DNA of 64,000 bases, from positions 434,001 through 498,000 of the forward strand of contig NZ_JAMXQU010000001.1 of the NCBI RefSeq assembly GCF_024054035.1, given 5' to 3'. This DNA is from Asaia lannensis NBRC 102526 (GTDB lineage Bacteria > Pseudomonadota > Alphaproteobacteria > Acetobacterales > Acetobacteraceae). Shown here one piece after another: positions 27,118 through 36,130 of this stretch. The position numbers and the translations under genes are program-made. Numbering within the stretch: the stretch's first letter is position 1; each line of letters opens with the position of its first letter. The notes under the pieces are model-generated. The model was given only the letters and a program-made list of their open reading frames with translations, had not been told where the DNA came from and did no database searches.

Positions 27118-28248
27118 GTGAAGCTCTTTTCCTGCGAATGCTGTGCCCAGCCGCTCTTTTTTGAAAATACGCGCTGCGAATCCTGCCATCATGAGGTGGG
27201 TTATCTGCACAAGGTCTGCGATCTGACGGCGCTGGAGCCGGGTGATAGCCAGGGCGTGTGGTATCCGATGGAGCCGGGATTCGAGACGATCCCGCATGTG
27301 TTCTGTGCCAATCGCCACTACGACGCCTGCAACTGGCTGCTCAGCCCCGAAGAGGCAGCAGAGGGGCCATACTGCTTTGCCTGTCAGTTCAACCGCACCA
27401 TTCCCGATCTCAACGATCCCCATAACCTCGAACGCTGGCGCAAGATCGAAACCGCGAAGCATCGTCTTTTCCATGCCCTGATCCGGCTCGACCTGCCTAT
27501 GGTCAATAGGGGTCAGGATCCTGAAAACGGTCTCGCTTTCGACTTTCTCGATGATGGACCGGAAGGTTCGGCTCCTGTCATGACAGGACATGATAACGGA
27601 CTCATCACACTTGCCGTACGCGAGGCGGATGACGATCAGCGTGAGCGCATGCGTGTCGAAATGGGGGAGTATTACCGCACGCTGCTCGGTCATTTCCGTC
27701 ACGAGATCGGTCATTATTTCTGGAACGTCCTGATACGCGACGGCGGCAGGCTGGAACGTTGCAGGGCGATATTCGGCGATGACAGGCAGGATTATCAGGA
27801 GGCCCTGAAGGCGCATTATGCCAGCCCGCCCTCGGAGGACTGGAGAGAGACGCATGTCAGTGTCTATGCAGCGTCTCACCCCTGGGAGGATTTTGCCGAA
27901 ACCTGGGCGCATTATCTGCATATCGTCTCGACGCTGGAGACAGCCTGGCTCTATGGCATCGCTATCGCTCCCAGAACCCCCGAGGCAGCGCAATATTCAA
28001 GTCCGGCCTTGCGCGGCGATCCATATCACGACCTTGGTATCGACGATATCATGAACGCCTGGCTGCCTTTGAGCATGGCCGTCAACAGCCTGAACCGGTC
28101 CATGGGGCTACAGGATTTCTATCCTTTCGTGCTGACCCCTGCCATCAGGCACAAACTCGCGTTCATCCACGATGTCATCAGGGAAACACAGGCGAGCCGC
28201 AAGCGCGACGAAGCCGGTTCTGCTCAGCCTCTTGCCAGTCCCACATAG
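27118..28248 (+). CDS. Zinc-ribbon putative metallopeptidase (DUF2248-like)
   Basis: A 376-residue protein. The N-terminus forms a zinc ribbon (Cys6, Cys8/9, Cys20, Cys23) with more Cys pairs at CxxC positions about 63-71 and 86-89. A metallopeptidase core follows with HEIGHYF at 195-199 (HExxH); a downstream EDFAETWAHYLH may supply the third ligand. No signal peptide, so cytosolic. It begins with GTG 27118 and lies 41 bases after the transglutaminase-like gene. Proteins of this type co-occur with alpha-E/ATP-grasp clusters, and I infer a role in cleaving or trimming a product of that system. Confidence 0.82.
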   Translation: MKLFSCECCAQPLFFENTRCESCHHEVGYLHKVCDLTALEPGDSQGVWYPMEPGFETIPHVFCANRHYDACNWLLSPEEAAEGPYCFACQFNRTIPDLNDPHNLERWRKIETAKHRLFHALIRLDLPMVNRGQDPENGLAFDFLDDGPEGSAPVMTGHDNGLITLAVREADDDQRERMRVEMGEYYRTLLGHFRHEIGHYFWNVLIRDGGRLERCRAIFGDDRQDYQEALKAHYASPPSEDWRETHVSVYAASHPWEDFAETWAHYLHIVSTLETAWLYGIAIAPRTPEAAQYSSPALRGDPYHDLGIDDIMNAWLPLSMAVNSLNRSMGLQDFYPFVLTPAIRHKLAFIHDVIRETQASRKRDEAGSAQPLASPT

Positions 28249-28396
28249 CCCGGTCTCAGAGCGTACAGGGCTGGCTCCTGTGGGGGAGGCAGGTTGCGTT
28301 GGAACCGCTGGCGGGTGCTGAGCGCCGGTAATGCAGGGCCTCTAACCCGATATCGGTCAAGCCAGTCGGCAGATATCTTGCCCCGGGGGCTCGGGT

Positions 28397-29143
28397 TCAG
28401 GCCGTCAGGAGATCGGCCAACGGCGCAAGATAGGCTTCGAGAGGCACGCGCAGGGGCATGAGATAGGCACTCTCGCCACGGGCACGAATGGCTGTAAGGA
28501 TCGTTCTGGCGAAAGCAATGTTCGCTTCAAGCGCAGGTTCGAATTCCGACGGGAACACCACGTGATTGACGCGCTCCCAATAGGCTCGGGCTTTCGGTCC
28601 GATGACAGGCGAAAGTCCCCAGAAGACATCGTCGTTTTCGAGCCAGGAGGCACAGAGATCGAACATGCGCATGTCGAAAAGAGGCTGGGTGAAGAACCCT
28701 GCAGCGCCAGCATCGCGCTTTCTCTGAATATCTTCGAGTTCCTGCCATGGCGCACGCCGGTAGGGATCGAATGCGGCGTAGATCCTGAGATGAGGCGCCT
28801 CCCGCCGGTAACGGGCGATGATCGAGGCGCTGCTGTTGGGCCAGGTGCGATGCGTCTCATCGGGCGGCGGATCGCCGGCGATAACCAGAACCTCCTGCAA
28901 ACCTTCCTGTTCGGCGCAGGGCAGGGGGCCATCAGGATCGATATCGATGGCGCGTATATGCGGTATGGCGGCATAGCCCTGTGCGCGGGCAAGGTCGGCA
29001 CCCTGCCAGGAACGCAGGGGCAGGCGCAGCAGATCGGGCAGATTGATGGTCGAGACTGAGGACGCAATGCGCTTTACGGTAGCCAGATCGTCGTTCAGAC
29101 AATCGGCATCGCGTGGGATCAGCTCGATGGCAACGCGGCTCAT
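28397..29143 (-). CDS. MetF-like methylenetetrahydrofolate reductase, short form
   Basis: A 248-residue TIM-barrel protein related to 5,10-methylenetetrahydrofolate reductase. Family traits are the N-terminal Glu in [31 protein letters not shown] (compare LALRGDPP of MetF) and the helix-strand pattern [13 protein letters not shown] (compare GAxFxITQ). It is shorter than typical MetF (about 290-300) and divergent, so it may use a different folate or electron donor. Its ATG overlaps the stop of folD by four bases (ATGA), linking it to one-carbon folate metabolism. The 148 bases downstream hold nothing I recognise. Confidence 0.75.
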   Translation of the reverse strand: MSRVAIELIPRDADCLNDDLATVKRIASSVSTINLPDLLRLPLRSWQGADLARAQGYAAIPHIRAIDIDPDGPLPCAEQEGLQEVLVIAGDPPPDETHRTWPNSSASIIARYRREAPHLRIYAAFDPYRRAPWQELEDIQRKRDAGAAGFFTQPLFDMRMFDLCASWLENDDVFWGLSPVIGPKARAYWERVNHVVFPSEFEPALEANIAFARTILTAIRARGESAYLMPLRVPLEAYLAPLADLLTA

Positions 29144-30036
29144 GGGGTCTCGCTATCCAGAATCTGTCGTGCGGCCTGCAGGGTGTTATGCAGCAGGCAG
29201 GCAATCGTCATGGGGCCGACACCGCCCGGCACGGGGGTAATGTGCCCGGCAATGGGCGCTGCCTCGTCGAAAGCGACATCGCCCACCAGACGAGTCTTGC
29301 CATCGGGCAGGGAAATGCGCGTGATGCCGACATCGATCACCGTTGCGCCGGGTTTGATCCAGTCGCCACGCACCAGACCGTTCTTGCCTGTAGCGACCAC
29401 AAGAATATCGCCCTCACGTGCAAGGGCACGCGTATCGCGGGTGTCGATATGTCCGATGGAAACCGTGCAGCCCTCCTTGAGCAGAAGCTGCGCCATGGGT
29501 TTGCCCACCAGATTGGAGGCGCCGATAATGACGGCATTGAGTCCGCGCAGTTCGGGCAGCGTCTCTTTCAGCAGCATGAGGCAACCCAGAGGGGTGCAGG
29601 GTACCAGCCCGTCTATGCCAAGGCTCAGCCTGCCGGCATTGACCTCGCCAAGCCCGTCCACATCCTTGTGAGGTGCGATGGCATTGGTCACCAGAATGGG
29701 GTCGATCTGCTTGGGAAGGGGAAGCTGGACAAGAATGCCATGGATCTGCGGATCCGCATTCAGGCGTTCGATCAGCTCCAGCAGCTCGTCCTGCGAAGTG
29801 GTTTCAGGCAGCATGTGCATGAAAGAGCGCATGCCCGCGCGATGGGTCTGGATGGCCTTGTTCTTGACATAGACCTCGCTCGCCGGATCGTCGCCCACCA
29901 GCACCACGGCCAGACCGGGTATCTTGCCCGTACGTTCGCGCAGGGCCTCCGCCTCGGCCTTGACGCGATCCGTCAGGCGACGCGCGATGGCCTTGCCGTC
30001 GATGAGCTTTCCTGAAAGCGCCGGATCGTGTTTCAT
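29140..30036 (-). CDS. folD: Bifunctional methylenetetrahydrofolate dehydrogenase/cyclohydrolase
   Basis: Interconverts methylene-, methenyl- and 10-formyl-tetrahydrofolate with NADP+. The catalytic lysine motif is [11 protein letters not shown] (Tyr56, Lys60), followed by [38 protein letters not shown], the cofactor loop [18 protein letters not shown] and the C-terminal [20 protein letters not shown]. Length (298) is normal. It is followed by and overlaps the MetF-like gene, giving a two-gene folate operon, and is divergent from the threonine aldolase gene. Confidence 0.97.
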   Translation of the reverse strand: MKHDPALSGKLIDGKAIARRLTDRVKAEAEALRERTGKIPGLAVVLVGDDPASEVYVKNKAIQTHRAGMRSFMHMLPETTSQDELLELIERLNADPQIHGILVQLPLPKQIDPILVTNAIAPHKDVDGLGEVNAGRLSLGIDGLVPCTPLGCLMLLKETLPELRGLNAVIIGASNLVGKPMAQLLLKEGCTVSIGHIDTRDTRALAREGDILVVATGKNGLVRGDWIKPGATVIDVGITRISLPDGKTRLVGDVAFDEAAPIAGHITPVPGGVGPMTIACLLHNTLQAARQILDSETP

Positions 30037-30111
30037 GGCTGAAATTCCTGTGGCAGGGGGACGCGAAGGGCAAAGCCCCGGGGCGGCCTCGAAAACAAGT
30101 GAGGAACAGAC

Positions 30112-31158
30112 GTGACCGAGGCAATACGCAAGAACTTTGCAAGTGACAATATTGCGCCTGTCTGTCCCGAGGTGATGGCAGCGCTCTCACGGGTCAATGA
30201 GGGCTCTGCCCCAGCTTATGGCGAAGATAGCGAGACGCAGCGCCTGTCGACCTGCATGGAGGAATGTTTCGGCGCGCCTGTCTGGGTGTTTCCCGTTGCG
30301 ACGGGCACGGCTGCCAACAGTCTTGCCCTTTCTGCAGCAACGGCACCTTTCGGCGCGGTTATCTGCGATCAGAGCGCCCATATCGCCAATGATGAAGGGG
30401 GCGCACCGGAGTTCTTCATGCATGGGGCACGTCTCATGCCCTTGCCCTCACCGGATGGGCGTATGGACCCGGTTGCGCTCGATCGCGCCATGATCGCTAA
30501 TGTCGGGGGAGGGGTCCATACCAGCCCGATACAGACGCTTTCGCTGACGCAGAGCACCGAATGGGGCACGATCTATACGCTTGATCACCTTAAGGCTCTC
30601 ACAAAGCGTGCAAGGGAGGCGGGTCTTGCGACCCATCTTGACGGAGCGCGACTGGGTAATGCCATTGCCGCACTGGGATGCGCACCTGCCGATGTGACCT
30701 GGAAGGCCGGGTTCGACATGGTCAGTTTCGGCGGCACCAAGAACGGCGCCATGGCCGCAGAGGCCGTGCTGATTTTCAGGGAAGACCTGGCACAGAATTT
30801 TGCACGTCGTATCAAGCGCAGCGGGCATCTCTGGTCAAAGCAGCGTTATCTCAGTGCGCAGCTTGTCGCATTGCTTGAAAACGGTCTCTGGCTGCGTCAT
30901 GCCGCGCACGCCAATACCATGGCCCAGAGACTGGCTCACGGGCTGCGCCGCCACCCGGCGGCTTCGCTTCCTTTCGAGGTGCAAAGCAACGAGGTTTTCG
31001 TGGTGCTTCCCGAACGCACAGTCGAGGAACTCGAGGCGCAGGGCTTCGAGTTCTATCGCTGGGCTACGCCGCCGGGGATCGACGGGGTACTGATCCGCTT
31101 CGTTACCTGCTGGGCCACGGAAGCACGTGACGTCGATCACCTGCTCGACGCCCTTTAA
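30112..31158 (+). CDS. ltaE: Low-specificity L-threonine aldolase
   Basis: A PLP-dependent fold-type I enzyme (348 residues) that cleaves L-threonine/allo-threonine to glycine and acetaldehyde. Recognisable segments are [49 protein letters not shown] and the Schiff-base lysine in [11 protein letters not shown] (Lys210). GTG 30112 has GAGGAA (30101-30106) five bases upstream. Glycine from this reaction would feed the one-carbon pool of the adjacent divergent folD operon. A strong bidirectional terminator follows. Confidence 0.93.
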   Translation: MTEAIRKNFASDNIAPVCPEVMAALSRVNEGSAPAYGEDSETQRLSTCMEECFGAPVWVFPVATGTAANSLALSAATAPFGAVICDQSAHIANDEGGAPEFFMHGARLMPLPSPDGRMDPVALDRAMIANVGGGVHTSPIQTLSLTQSTEWGTIYTLDHLKALTKRAREAGLATHLDGARLGNAIAALGCAPADVTWKAGFDMVSFGGTKNGAMAAEAVLIFREDLAQNFARRIKRSGHLWSKQRYLSAQLVALLENGLWLRHAAHANTMAQRLAHGLRRHPAASLPFEVQSNEVFVVLPERTVEELEAQGFEFYRWATPPGIDGVLIRFVTCWATEARDVDHLLDAL

Positions 31159-31200
31159 GAACCTTTATCCGGCCCGAACCTACTGTTGATTTATCGAACG

Positions 31201-31235
31201 AAAGGGGCGTCAGGATCATTCCTGACGCCCCTTTT
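31201..31235. terminator. Bidirectional rho-independent terminator
   Basis: A perfect 15-bp stem AAAGGGGCGTCAGGA (31201-31215) with TCCTGACGCCCCTTT (31220-31234) and the loop TCAT, ending in TTTT on + and flanked by AAA so that it also works on -. It serves both the threonine aldolase gene and the convergent porin gene. Confidence 0.93.
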
Positions 31236-31264
31236 GCATTGCGGGTCAATGACGGGGTGAGCGC

Positions 31265-32533
31265 TTAGAAGCCGATCATCGCATCGCCACCGAAGGTGAA
31301 GACGCCGGTATTACGGTTATTGTTGAATGGCGAGGTGCCGTTGAGAGAACGGTCGAAACGGATTTCCGGACGTATGGCAAAAACGCGGACATGATGACCC
31401 AGATCCGGATGATAGGTCACGCCAAGGGTCAGGGCACCGTAGGTGGTCGGCGCCGCAGTTTCCGCAGGAGAATACTTGCCGGCGATGGCATCCATGTAGG
31501 ACTGGTTGGTCAAAAAGCTCGCCACGAACAGACCTGTATTGTCGCGATAGAGCTCGCCACGATAGTTGAATGTCAGGCTGGGCGTGATTTTATAGGCGGC
31601 AAAGGTCACGACACTCCATGTCTCGGCCCGTAGCCCGTCATCATGAAGGAAGTTGAATTCGCCCGTCAGGCTGAGCTTGTCGTTGACCGTATAATAGGCC
31701 GAGATATCGTTCCACCAGCGCTGCGCCGTATTGGCGCGCGGGCCGAGAACCGAAACCGCATTCTCGGGTCCGACACGCGATAGCTCGACGATATTGAGCT
31801 TGCCATCGGCAAGCCCGTTGACATTGAAGCCGAAATACCCGGCAGCGGCGTTGTTGTTGTCGCTTTTGCCGAACGTGGTCTGGTTGCCCGTATCGACGCC
31901 GAAATTGAAATCGAATGTCTTGTTGATATGCCAGTGGAACATGGCGCCGAGATGTTCGAACGGCACGGAATACTGCGATGTATAGGCCAGCGTATAGAAC
32001 GGACGCACGGTCGGATCGAGCACCTCAACCCCCATCGGAGCCTGAAGAATACCGGCCTGCATATCGAGACCGCCCTTGGTCACCCAGGGGAGGTGCACAT
32101 CGACATGGGCCTGCGCCGGAATGATCTGATAGCGGTCTTTCATCCATACATCCGAGACGCCGAGCAGATGATAATAGCGACCGTCCGAACCGTAGAGACC
32201 CTGCAGGACAAAGCCGACCTGATAGGCGTCTTTTGTGGGGTCGATGGCTTTGGTGAGCGTGAGATCGACCTGGTTAAGCTGGGGCTGATTGGCCCTGTTG
32301 CCGAAGAAGTTGCCGAAATCGACCCCGTTATCGGGACGGGCCGGGTTGGCCGTGATGCCGCCTTCGAGCAGTCCGGTCAGTGCGATATCCTGCAGCCATG
32401 GGCTCTGGGCCGATTTGAAAATGGCGATCTGCGCATGGGCCTCATTCTGCATCGCCGCAGTTGCGACGACCGTGAAAGCACCAGTTGCAATCACCTGACG
32501 AAAACGGCTCGAAACACGGCTGAGCAGGTCCAT
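31265..32533 (-). CDS. Outer-membrane beta-barrel porin (BBP2-like)
   Basis: A 422-residue outer-membrane protein. The signal peptide ends after NEAHA (about residue 34). The barrel is built of alternating strands rich in Tyr/Phe/Gly/Asn (GYFGFNVNGLADGKLNIVEL, LSLTGEFNFLHDDGLRAETW, PSLTFNYRGELYRDN) and ends in GGDAMIGF with the C-terminal Phe needed for BAM assembly. It resembles the OmpL-like beta-barrel porin 2 group (DUF1597). Probably a general or substrate-selective channel; specificity unknown. ATG 32533 follows AGGAA. The long AT-rich upstream region with dyads suggests regulation. Confidence 0.8.
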   Translation of the reverse strand: MDLLSRVSSRFRQVIATGAFTVVATAAMQNEAHAQIAIFKSAQSPWLQDIALTGLLEGGITANPARPDNGVDFGNFFGNRANQPQLNQVDLTLTKAIDPTKDAYQVGFVLQGLYGSDGRYYHLLGVSDVWMKDRYQIIPAQAHVDVHLPWVTKGGLDMQAGILQAPMGVEVLDPTVRPFYTLAYTSQYSVPFEHLGAMFHWHINKTFDFNFGVDTGNQTTFGKSDNNNAAAGYFGFNVNGLADGKLNIVELSRVGPENAVSVLGPRANTAQRWWNDISAYYTVNDKLSLTGEFNFLHDDGLRAETWSVVTFAAYKITPSLTFNYRGELYRDNTGLFVASFLTNQSYMDAIAGKYSPAETAAPTTYGALTLGVTYHPDLGHHVRVFAIRPEIRFDRSLNGTSPFNNNRNTGVFTFGGDAMIGF

Positions 32534-32990
32534 GAGCGATTCCTATTCCAGGGCCACGGGGGCGGGTCGATTCAATCCGTCTTTTTTATTTTGGATTGAT
32601 AATTGTATCAAGAAGGCAACATATTTTGTTGTCCATTGTGGTTTTCAGATAACAGAGTCCGGCCGCATGCAACGATGCGATGTAGAGCAGGAATTCGCTC
32701 GTCCTTGGTGTATTATATTATAATATGTGGCGCGTCTTTGTAGAATGAGTGCTTTGTATGGGAGGGGTAATTATCTATTTACATTATGTGGAACTGATAA
32801 ATATAGAAAGATTCCATATCGAAATAAGAAGCAAGGGCAGATCCGGCATTTCTGAATGGGCCTGAAACCCCCTGATGCCGACGAGGGTGAAGCACCTGAG
32901 CCACGATGAAAGTCTCTCCTTTTCATGGGTCTTTTTCAGGCTCATGATTTCTGTCCTGACAAGGTGCCCGGACTCGACTGGAGTTGAGAC
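32534..32990. other. AT-rich intergenic region with several dyads
   Basis: 457 bases between the divergent porin and SGNH genes, clearly more AT-rich than the rest of the window at about 32580-32840. Dyads seen: TTGATA-N4-TATCAA (32596-32611), GGCAACA...TGTTGTC (about 32616-32635, one G-T pair) and the perfect 12-bp palindrome ATATTATAATAT (32715-32726). These probably control the porin. No open frame with a ribosome-binding site is convincing here. Confidence 0.45.
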
Positions 32991-33644
32991 ATGACCATCA
33001 GACATATCCTGTGTTTCGGCGATTCCCTGACCTGGGGCTGGAAACCTGTCGCGGAAGGAACGCCCACGACGCGCTACGCTTTTCACGAGCGATGGACCGG
33101 TGTCATGGCCGAAACCCTTGGCGAGGGATGGTGCGTAATCGAGGAAGGGCTGAGCGCACGCACGACTTCCATCCTCGATCCGAACGATCCGAGGCTGGAC
33201 GGGTCTGCCTATCTGCCCGCAGCTCTGGCGAGCCATATGCCGCTCGATCTGGTTATCATCATGCTTGGCACCAACGATACCAAGAGTGCCTATAAACGAA
33301 CGCCCCATGAAATCGCCCTGGGTATGGCGAAGCTCGAAGCGCAGGTGGCGAAAAGCGCAGGCGGGGTCGGGACAGCTTATCCTTCACCGGCCACGCTGAT
33401 CGTCGCACCGCCCCCTCTGGGGTCGATATCCGGGTGGCTGGCAGCGCAATTCGACGGAGCCGATGAAAAAGCCAGGGCCTTGCCTGCGCAATATGAGGCT
33501 CTTGCTTGCGCCCGCAGGGCCAGTTTTCTCGATGCCGGAAAGCATATGACGACGGATGGATCGGATGGCGTGCATTTCACAATCGAGAATAACCGTGTTC
33601 TGGGCCGGGCGATGGCGGCGAAAGTAAGGGAAATTCTCGTATGA
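32991..33644 (+). CDS. SGNH/GDSL-type esterase
   Basis: A 217-residue hydrolase. Block I is ILCFGDSLTWGWKP with the nucleophile Ser, block III is MLGTNDTKSAY with the oxyanion Asn, and the C-terminal block V is DGSDGVHFTIENN with the Asp-x-x-His dyad. It resembles arylesterase/acyl-CoA thioesterase-like enzymes without a signal peptide, so it acts in the cytosol. Start ATG 32991. The substrate is unknown. It is followed after 130 bases by the TonB-dependent receptor gene, which appears to have its own promoter. Confidence 0.88.
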   Translation: MTIRHILCFGDSLTWGWKPVAEGTPTTRYAFHERWTGVMAETLGEGWCVIEEGLSARTTSILDPNDPRLDGSAYLPAALASHMPLDLVIIMLGTNDTKSAYKRTPHEIALGMAKLEAQVAKSAGGVGTAYPSPATLIVAPPPLGSISGWLAAQFDGADEKARALPAQYEALACARRASFLDAGKHMTTDGSDGVHFTIENNRVLGRAMAAKVREILV

Positions 33645-33715
33645 TCTCCCATCACGAAGGGGTGATATTTTGGCCACAGTCCTGCGAGAGAACCTGACTA
33701 AAGTGTTAACTTAAA

Positions 33716-33744
33716 TTGCGAATGACTCGCAGTATCGATATGTC
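33716..33744 (+). promoter_or_regulatory. Promoter with Fur-like dyad before the TonB receptor
   Basis: TTGCGA (33716-33721) and TATGTC (33739-33744), spacer 17, form a plausible promoter. The inverted repeat TGCGA-ATGAC-TCGCA (33717-33731) overlaps the -35 box and resembles an iron-response (Fur) half-site arrangement, as expected for a siderophore receptor. Confidence 0.5.
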
Positions 33745-33774
33745 TCTGCCGTTTCTTACGACAGGACATTTTTC

Positions 33775-36027
33775 ATGCGCGCGGATTTTACCCGAACGGG
33801 TCTGGTGGTTTGTGTTTCCCTAACGGCGCTGATGGCGGGAAGCGCTTACGCCCAGGACAAACAGGAAGCGCCGGGGCAAGTGGGAGACACGCGCCACGCA
33901 CAGACCGCGGCTGCACCGAAAATCGTGACGAGAGGGACCGGGTCGAGAGGGGCTGCGGCACCCGTGAAAGAGCCTTCCCCGAAGACAGAGCATCTTGTCG
34001 TGCGCGGCCAGAAAGCGGCCACAATGGCGTCTTCCGCCACCAAATCGAACACACCGCTGATCGAGACAGCACAATCCGTGACGGTGATAACGCGTAATGA
34101 AATGGATATACGCGGCGTGCTGACACTCAATCAGGCTGTACGTTATGCCGCCGGTATCACGCCCGATCTGCGTGGCGGTGTCGGAACACGCTACGATCTG
34201 TTCCAGCTGCGTGGCTTCACCATTCCCGAATTTCTCGACGGGTTGCGCCTGCAGGACAGTCCGACCGGTTATGCCATCGCGCAGATCGACACATCGCGCC
34301 TCGAACGTCTTGAAATCCTGAAAGGTCCCGCTTCGGCACTTTACGGACAATCGAGCCCCGGCGGTCTTGTTGCCCTGCAGAGCAAGCTGCCTACGGACAA
34401 GGCATTTTATGGCGCGATCAACAGCACGGGTGGTATGTTCGACCTTTATCGTGTCGATGCGGATATGGGCGGTTTCGCGACGAAAGACGGCCAGATACGC
34501 TATCGCCTGTATGGCACGGTCAACGGCCAGCATACGCAGCTGACACGCACGGGAAGCCGCCGTTTTTCCATAAGTCCGTCTGTCAGTTTCGGCGGCAATG
34601 GCCCTGACACACTCACCCTGCTGGGTAATTACCAGTACGATCCCGAAGCCGGCACCTATGGCGGCGTGCCTTTGCAGGGCTCACTCAAGCCGGCCCCGTT
34701 TGGCGGATATCTGCCACGCAATTTCTATGATGGCGATGCGCGGTTCGAGAAATTCAACCGCAAGCACGGTGCCTTCACCTATATCTATAACCATCGTTTC
34801 AACGAGGACTGGAATTTTTCGACCCGCGGGCGTTACGACGATATCAGGACACAGTATCGCAGCGTCTATAATGCGGGCTACTGGGACAGCGACAGCCTTC
34901 TGCCGCGTTATGGTTTCGGAACCACGGAACACACACGCAACCTTGCGTTCGACAGCAATTTTCATGGCAAGCTGCGCACCGGCCCCTTCACCCATCTGCT
35001 CATGACGGGTTTCGATTATCAGCAACAATGGGCCAATGAGACCGCAGGGCAGAGCGCTGCCCCCGACCTGGATGTGTTTGCGCCGAATTACGACATGGGC
35101 ATTGCACCGCTTGCAACCTATGCGCGCTACAAGGTTGATTCACATCAGATCGGTGCTTACGGGCAGGATGAGATTCACTGGGGCGGGCTGGTACTGACCG
35201 GAAGCATACGCAATGACTGGTTCCGCTCGCGCCAGATCGAGTATTACTCGGCGTCGAATTCCAAGCAGAGCCCGAGCCAGATTACCTGGCGTGCAGCAGG
35301 GCTGTATCATTTCAAATTCGGCCTCGCGCCCTATATCAGCTACGCCACCTCATTCCAGCCCCAGACGGGTGTGGTCTCCAATGACGGTGGCAAGACGCAG
35401 GGTCAGGCCAGCCCAAGCATTGGCAAGCAGCTAGAGGGCGGTCTGAAATATCAGCTGCCCGGTACCCCCATCCTGCTGACCGCCGCCGGGTTTCACATCG
35501 AGCAGACCAATGTGCTCGTTTCGGTGCCCAACACGGTTTACAGCGTGCAGAACGGTCTGGTCCATTCCGATGGGTTCGAATTCGAGGCCCATATCGATAA
35601 CTGGCATAACTGGACGGTCGATGCGGCTGTCAGTGTGCAGCGCGTCAAGGATGACTCGACCGGCAAGCCTCTTATCCAGTCCGGTCGTGGCAATGCATCC
35701 CTGTTCGGGTTTTACACGATTCCCAAAGGGCGTCTCAAATCGCTGGGTCTGGGCGCGGGTATGCGTTATTCCGCATCGGCCTATGGTGGCGAGGCCAGCT
35801 ATGGCAGTGTGAAAGTGCCGCAATATGCGCTGTTCGATGCATCGCTGCGCTACGATCTGGTCAATGTTTCGAAATCGCTCAAGGGCTGGACGGTTGGCGC
35901 CAGTGTGCGCAATCTGTTCGACAGGAATTACGTGACCAACTGCCTTGCCTATGCCTCTTACGGGCAGGAATTCTGCTATTATGGCGAACGCCGCAATGCG
36001 CAGGGTACGATCGGATTTGCCTGGTAA
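33775..36027 (+). CDS. TonB-dependent siderophore receptor
   Basis: A 750-residue outer-membrane receptor. The signal peptide is cleaved after GSAYA (about residue 26). After a Pro/Ala-rich stretch comes the TonB-box region, then the plug domain (about 95-215): TAQSVTVITRNEMDIRGVLT, LRGFTIPEFLDGLRLQDSP and RLERLEILKGPASALYGQSSPGGLVAL. The 22-strand barrel follows, ending in NLFDRNYVTNC and GTIGFAW with the terminal aromatic. The siderophore-receptor subclass is indicated by YGQSSPGGLVA and YHFKFGLAPYISYATSFQP. It is likely to take up ferric-hydroxamate or catecholate and may work with the ABC importer at 14-16.9 kb. The ligand is inference. Confidence 0.93.
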   Translation: MRADFTRTGLVVCVSLTALMAGSAYAQDKQEAPGQVGDTRHAQTAAAPKIVTRGTGSRGAAAPVKEPSPKTEHLVVRGQKAATMASSATKSNTPLIETAQSVTVITRNEMDIRGVLTLNQAVRYAAGITPDLRGGVGTRYDLFQLRGFTIPEFLDGLRLQDSPTGYAIAQIDTSRLERLEILKGPASALYGQSSPGGLVALQSKLPTDKAFYGAINSTGGMFDLYRVDADMGGFATKDGQIRYRLYGTVNGQHTQLTRTGSRRFSISPSVSFGGNGPDTLTLLGNYQYDPEAGTYGGVPLQGSLKPAPFGGYLPRNFYDGDARFEKFNRKHGAFTYIYNHRFNEDWNFSTRGRYDDIRTQYRSVYNAGYWDSDSLLPRYGFGTTEHTRNLAFDSNFHGKLRTGPFTHLLMTGFDYQQQWANETAGQSAAPDLDVFAPNYDMGIAPLATYARYKVDSHQIGAYGQDEIHWGGLVLTGSIRNDWFRSRQIEYYSASNSKQSPSQITWRAAGLYHFKFGLAPYISYATSFQPQTGVVSNDGGKTQGQASPSIGKQLEGGLKYQLPGTPILLTAAGFHIEQTNVLVSVPNTVYSVQNGLVHSDGFEFEAHIDNWHNWTVDAAVSVQRVKDDSTGKPLIQSGRGNASLFGFYTIPKGRLKSLGLGAGMRYSASAYGGEASYGSVKVPQYALFDASLRYDLVNVSKSLKGWTVGASVRNLFDRNYVTNCLAYASYGQEFCYYGERRNAQGTIGFAW

Positions 36028-36077
36028 AGGCGTCAGGTAAGGAAATCCTGGCCGGAACGATTTCCAGCCCGATATGA

Positions 36078-36111
36078 AAAACCCCGGAGTGCCAAGGCAT
36101 TCCGGGGTTTT
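36078..36111. terminator. Bidirectional terminator after the TonB receptor
   Basis: AAAACCCCGGAGTGCC (36078-36093) pairs with GGCATTCCGGGGTTTT (36096-36111), with one G-T pair and a two-base centre. A-run and T-run flanks suit both the receptor gene and the convergent nucleoside hydrolase gene. Confidence 0.9.
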
Positions 36112-36130
36112 CCTGTGGCGGATGGCCGGT

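Noticed and set aside
32596-32611. FNR site TTGAT...ATCAA upstream of the porin
   Set aside because: The half-sites are six bases apart instead of the four required for FNR.
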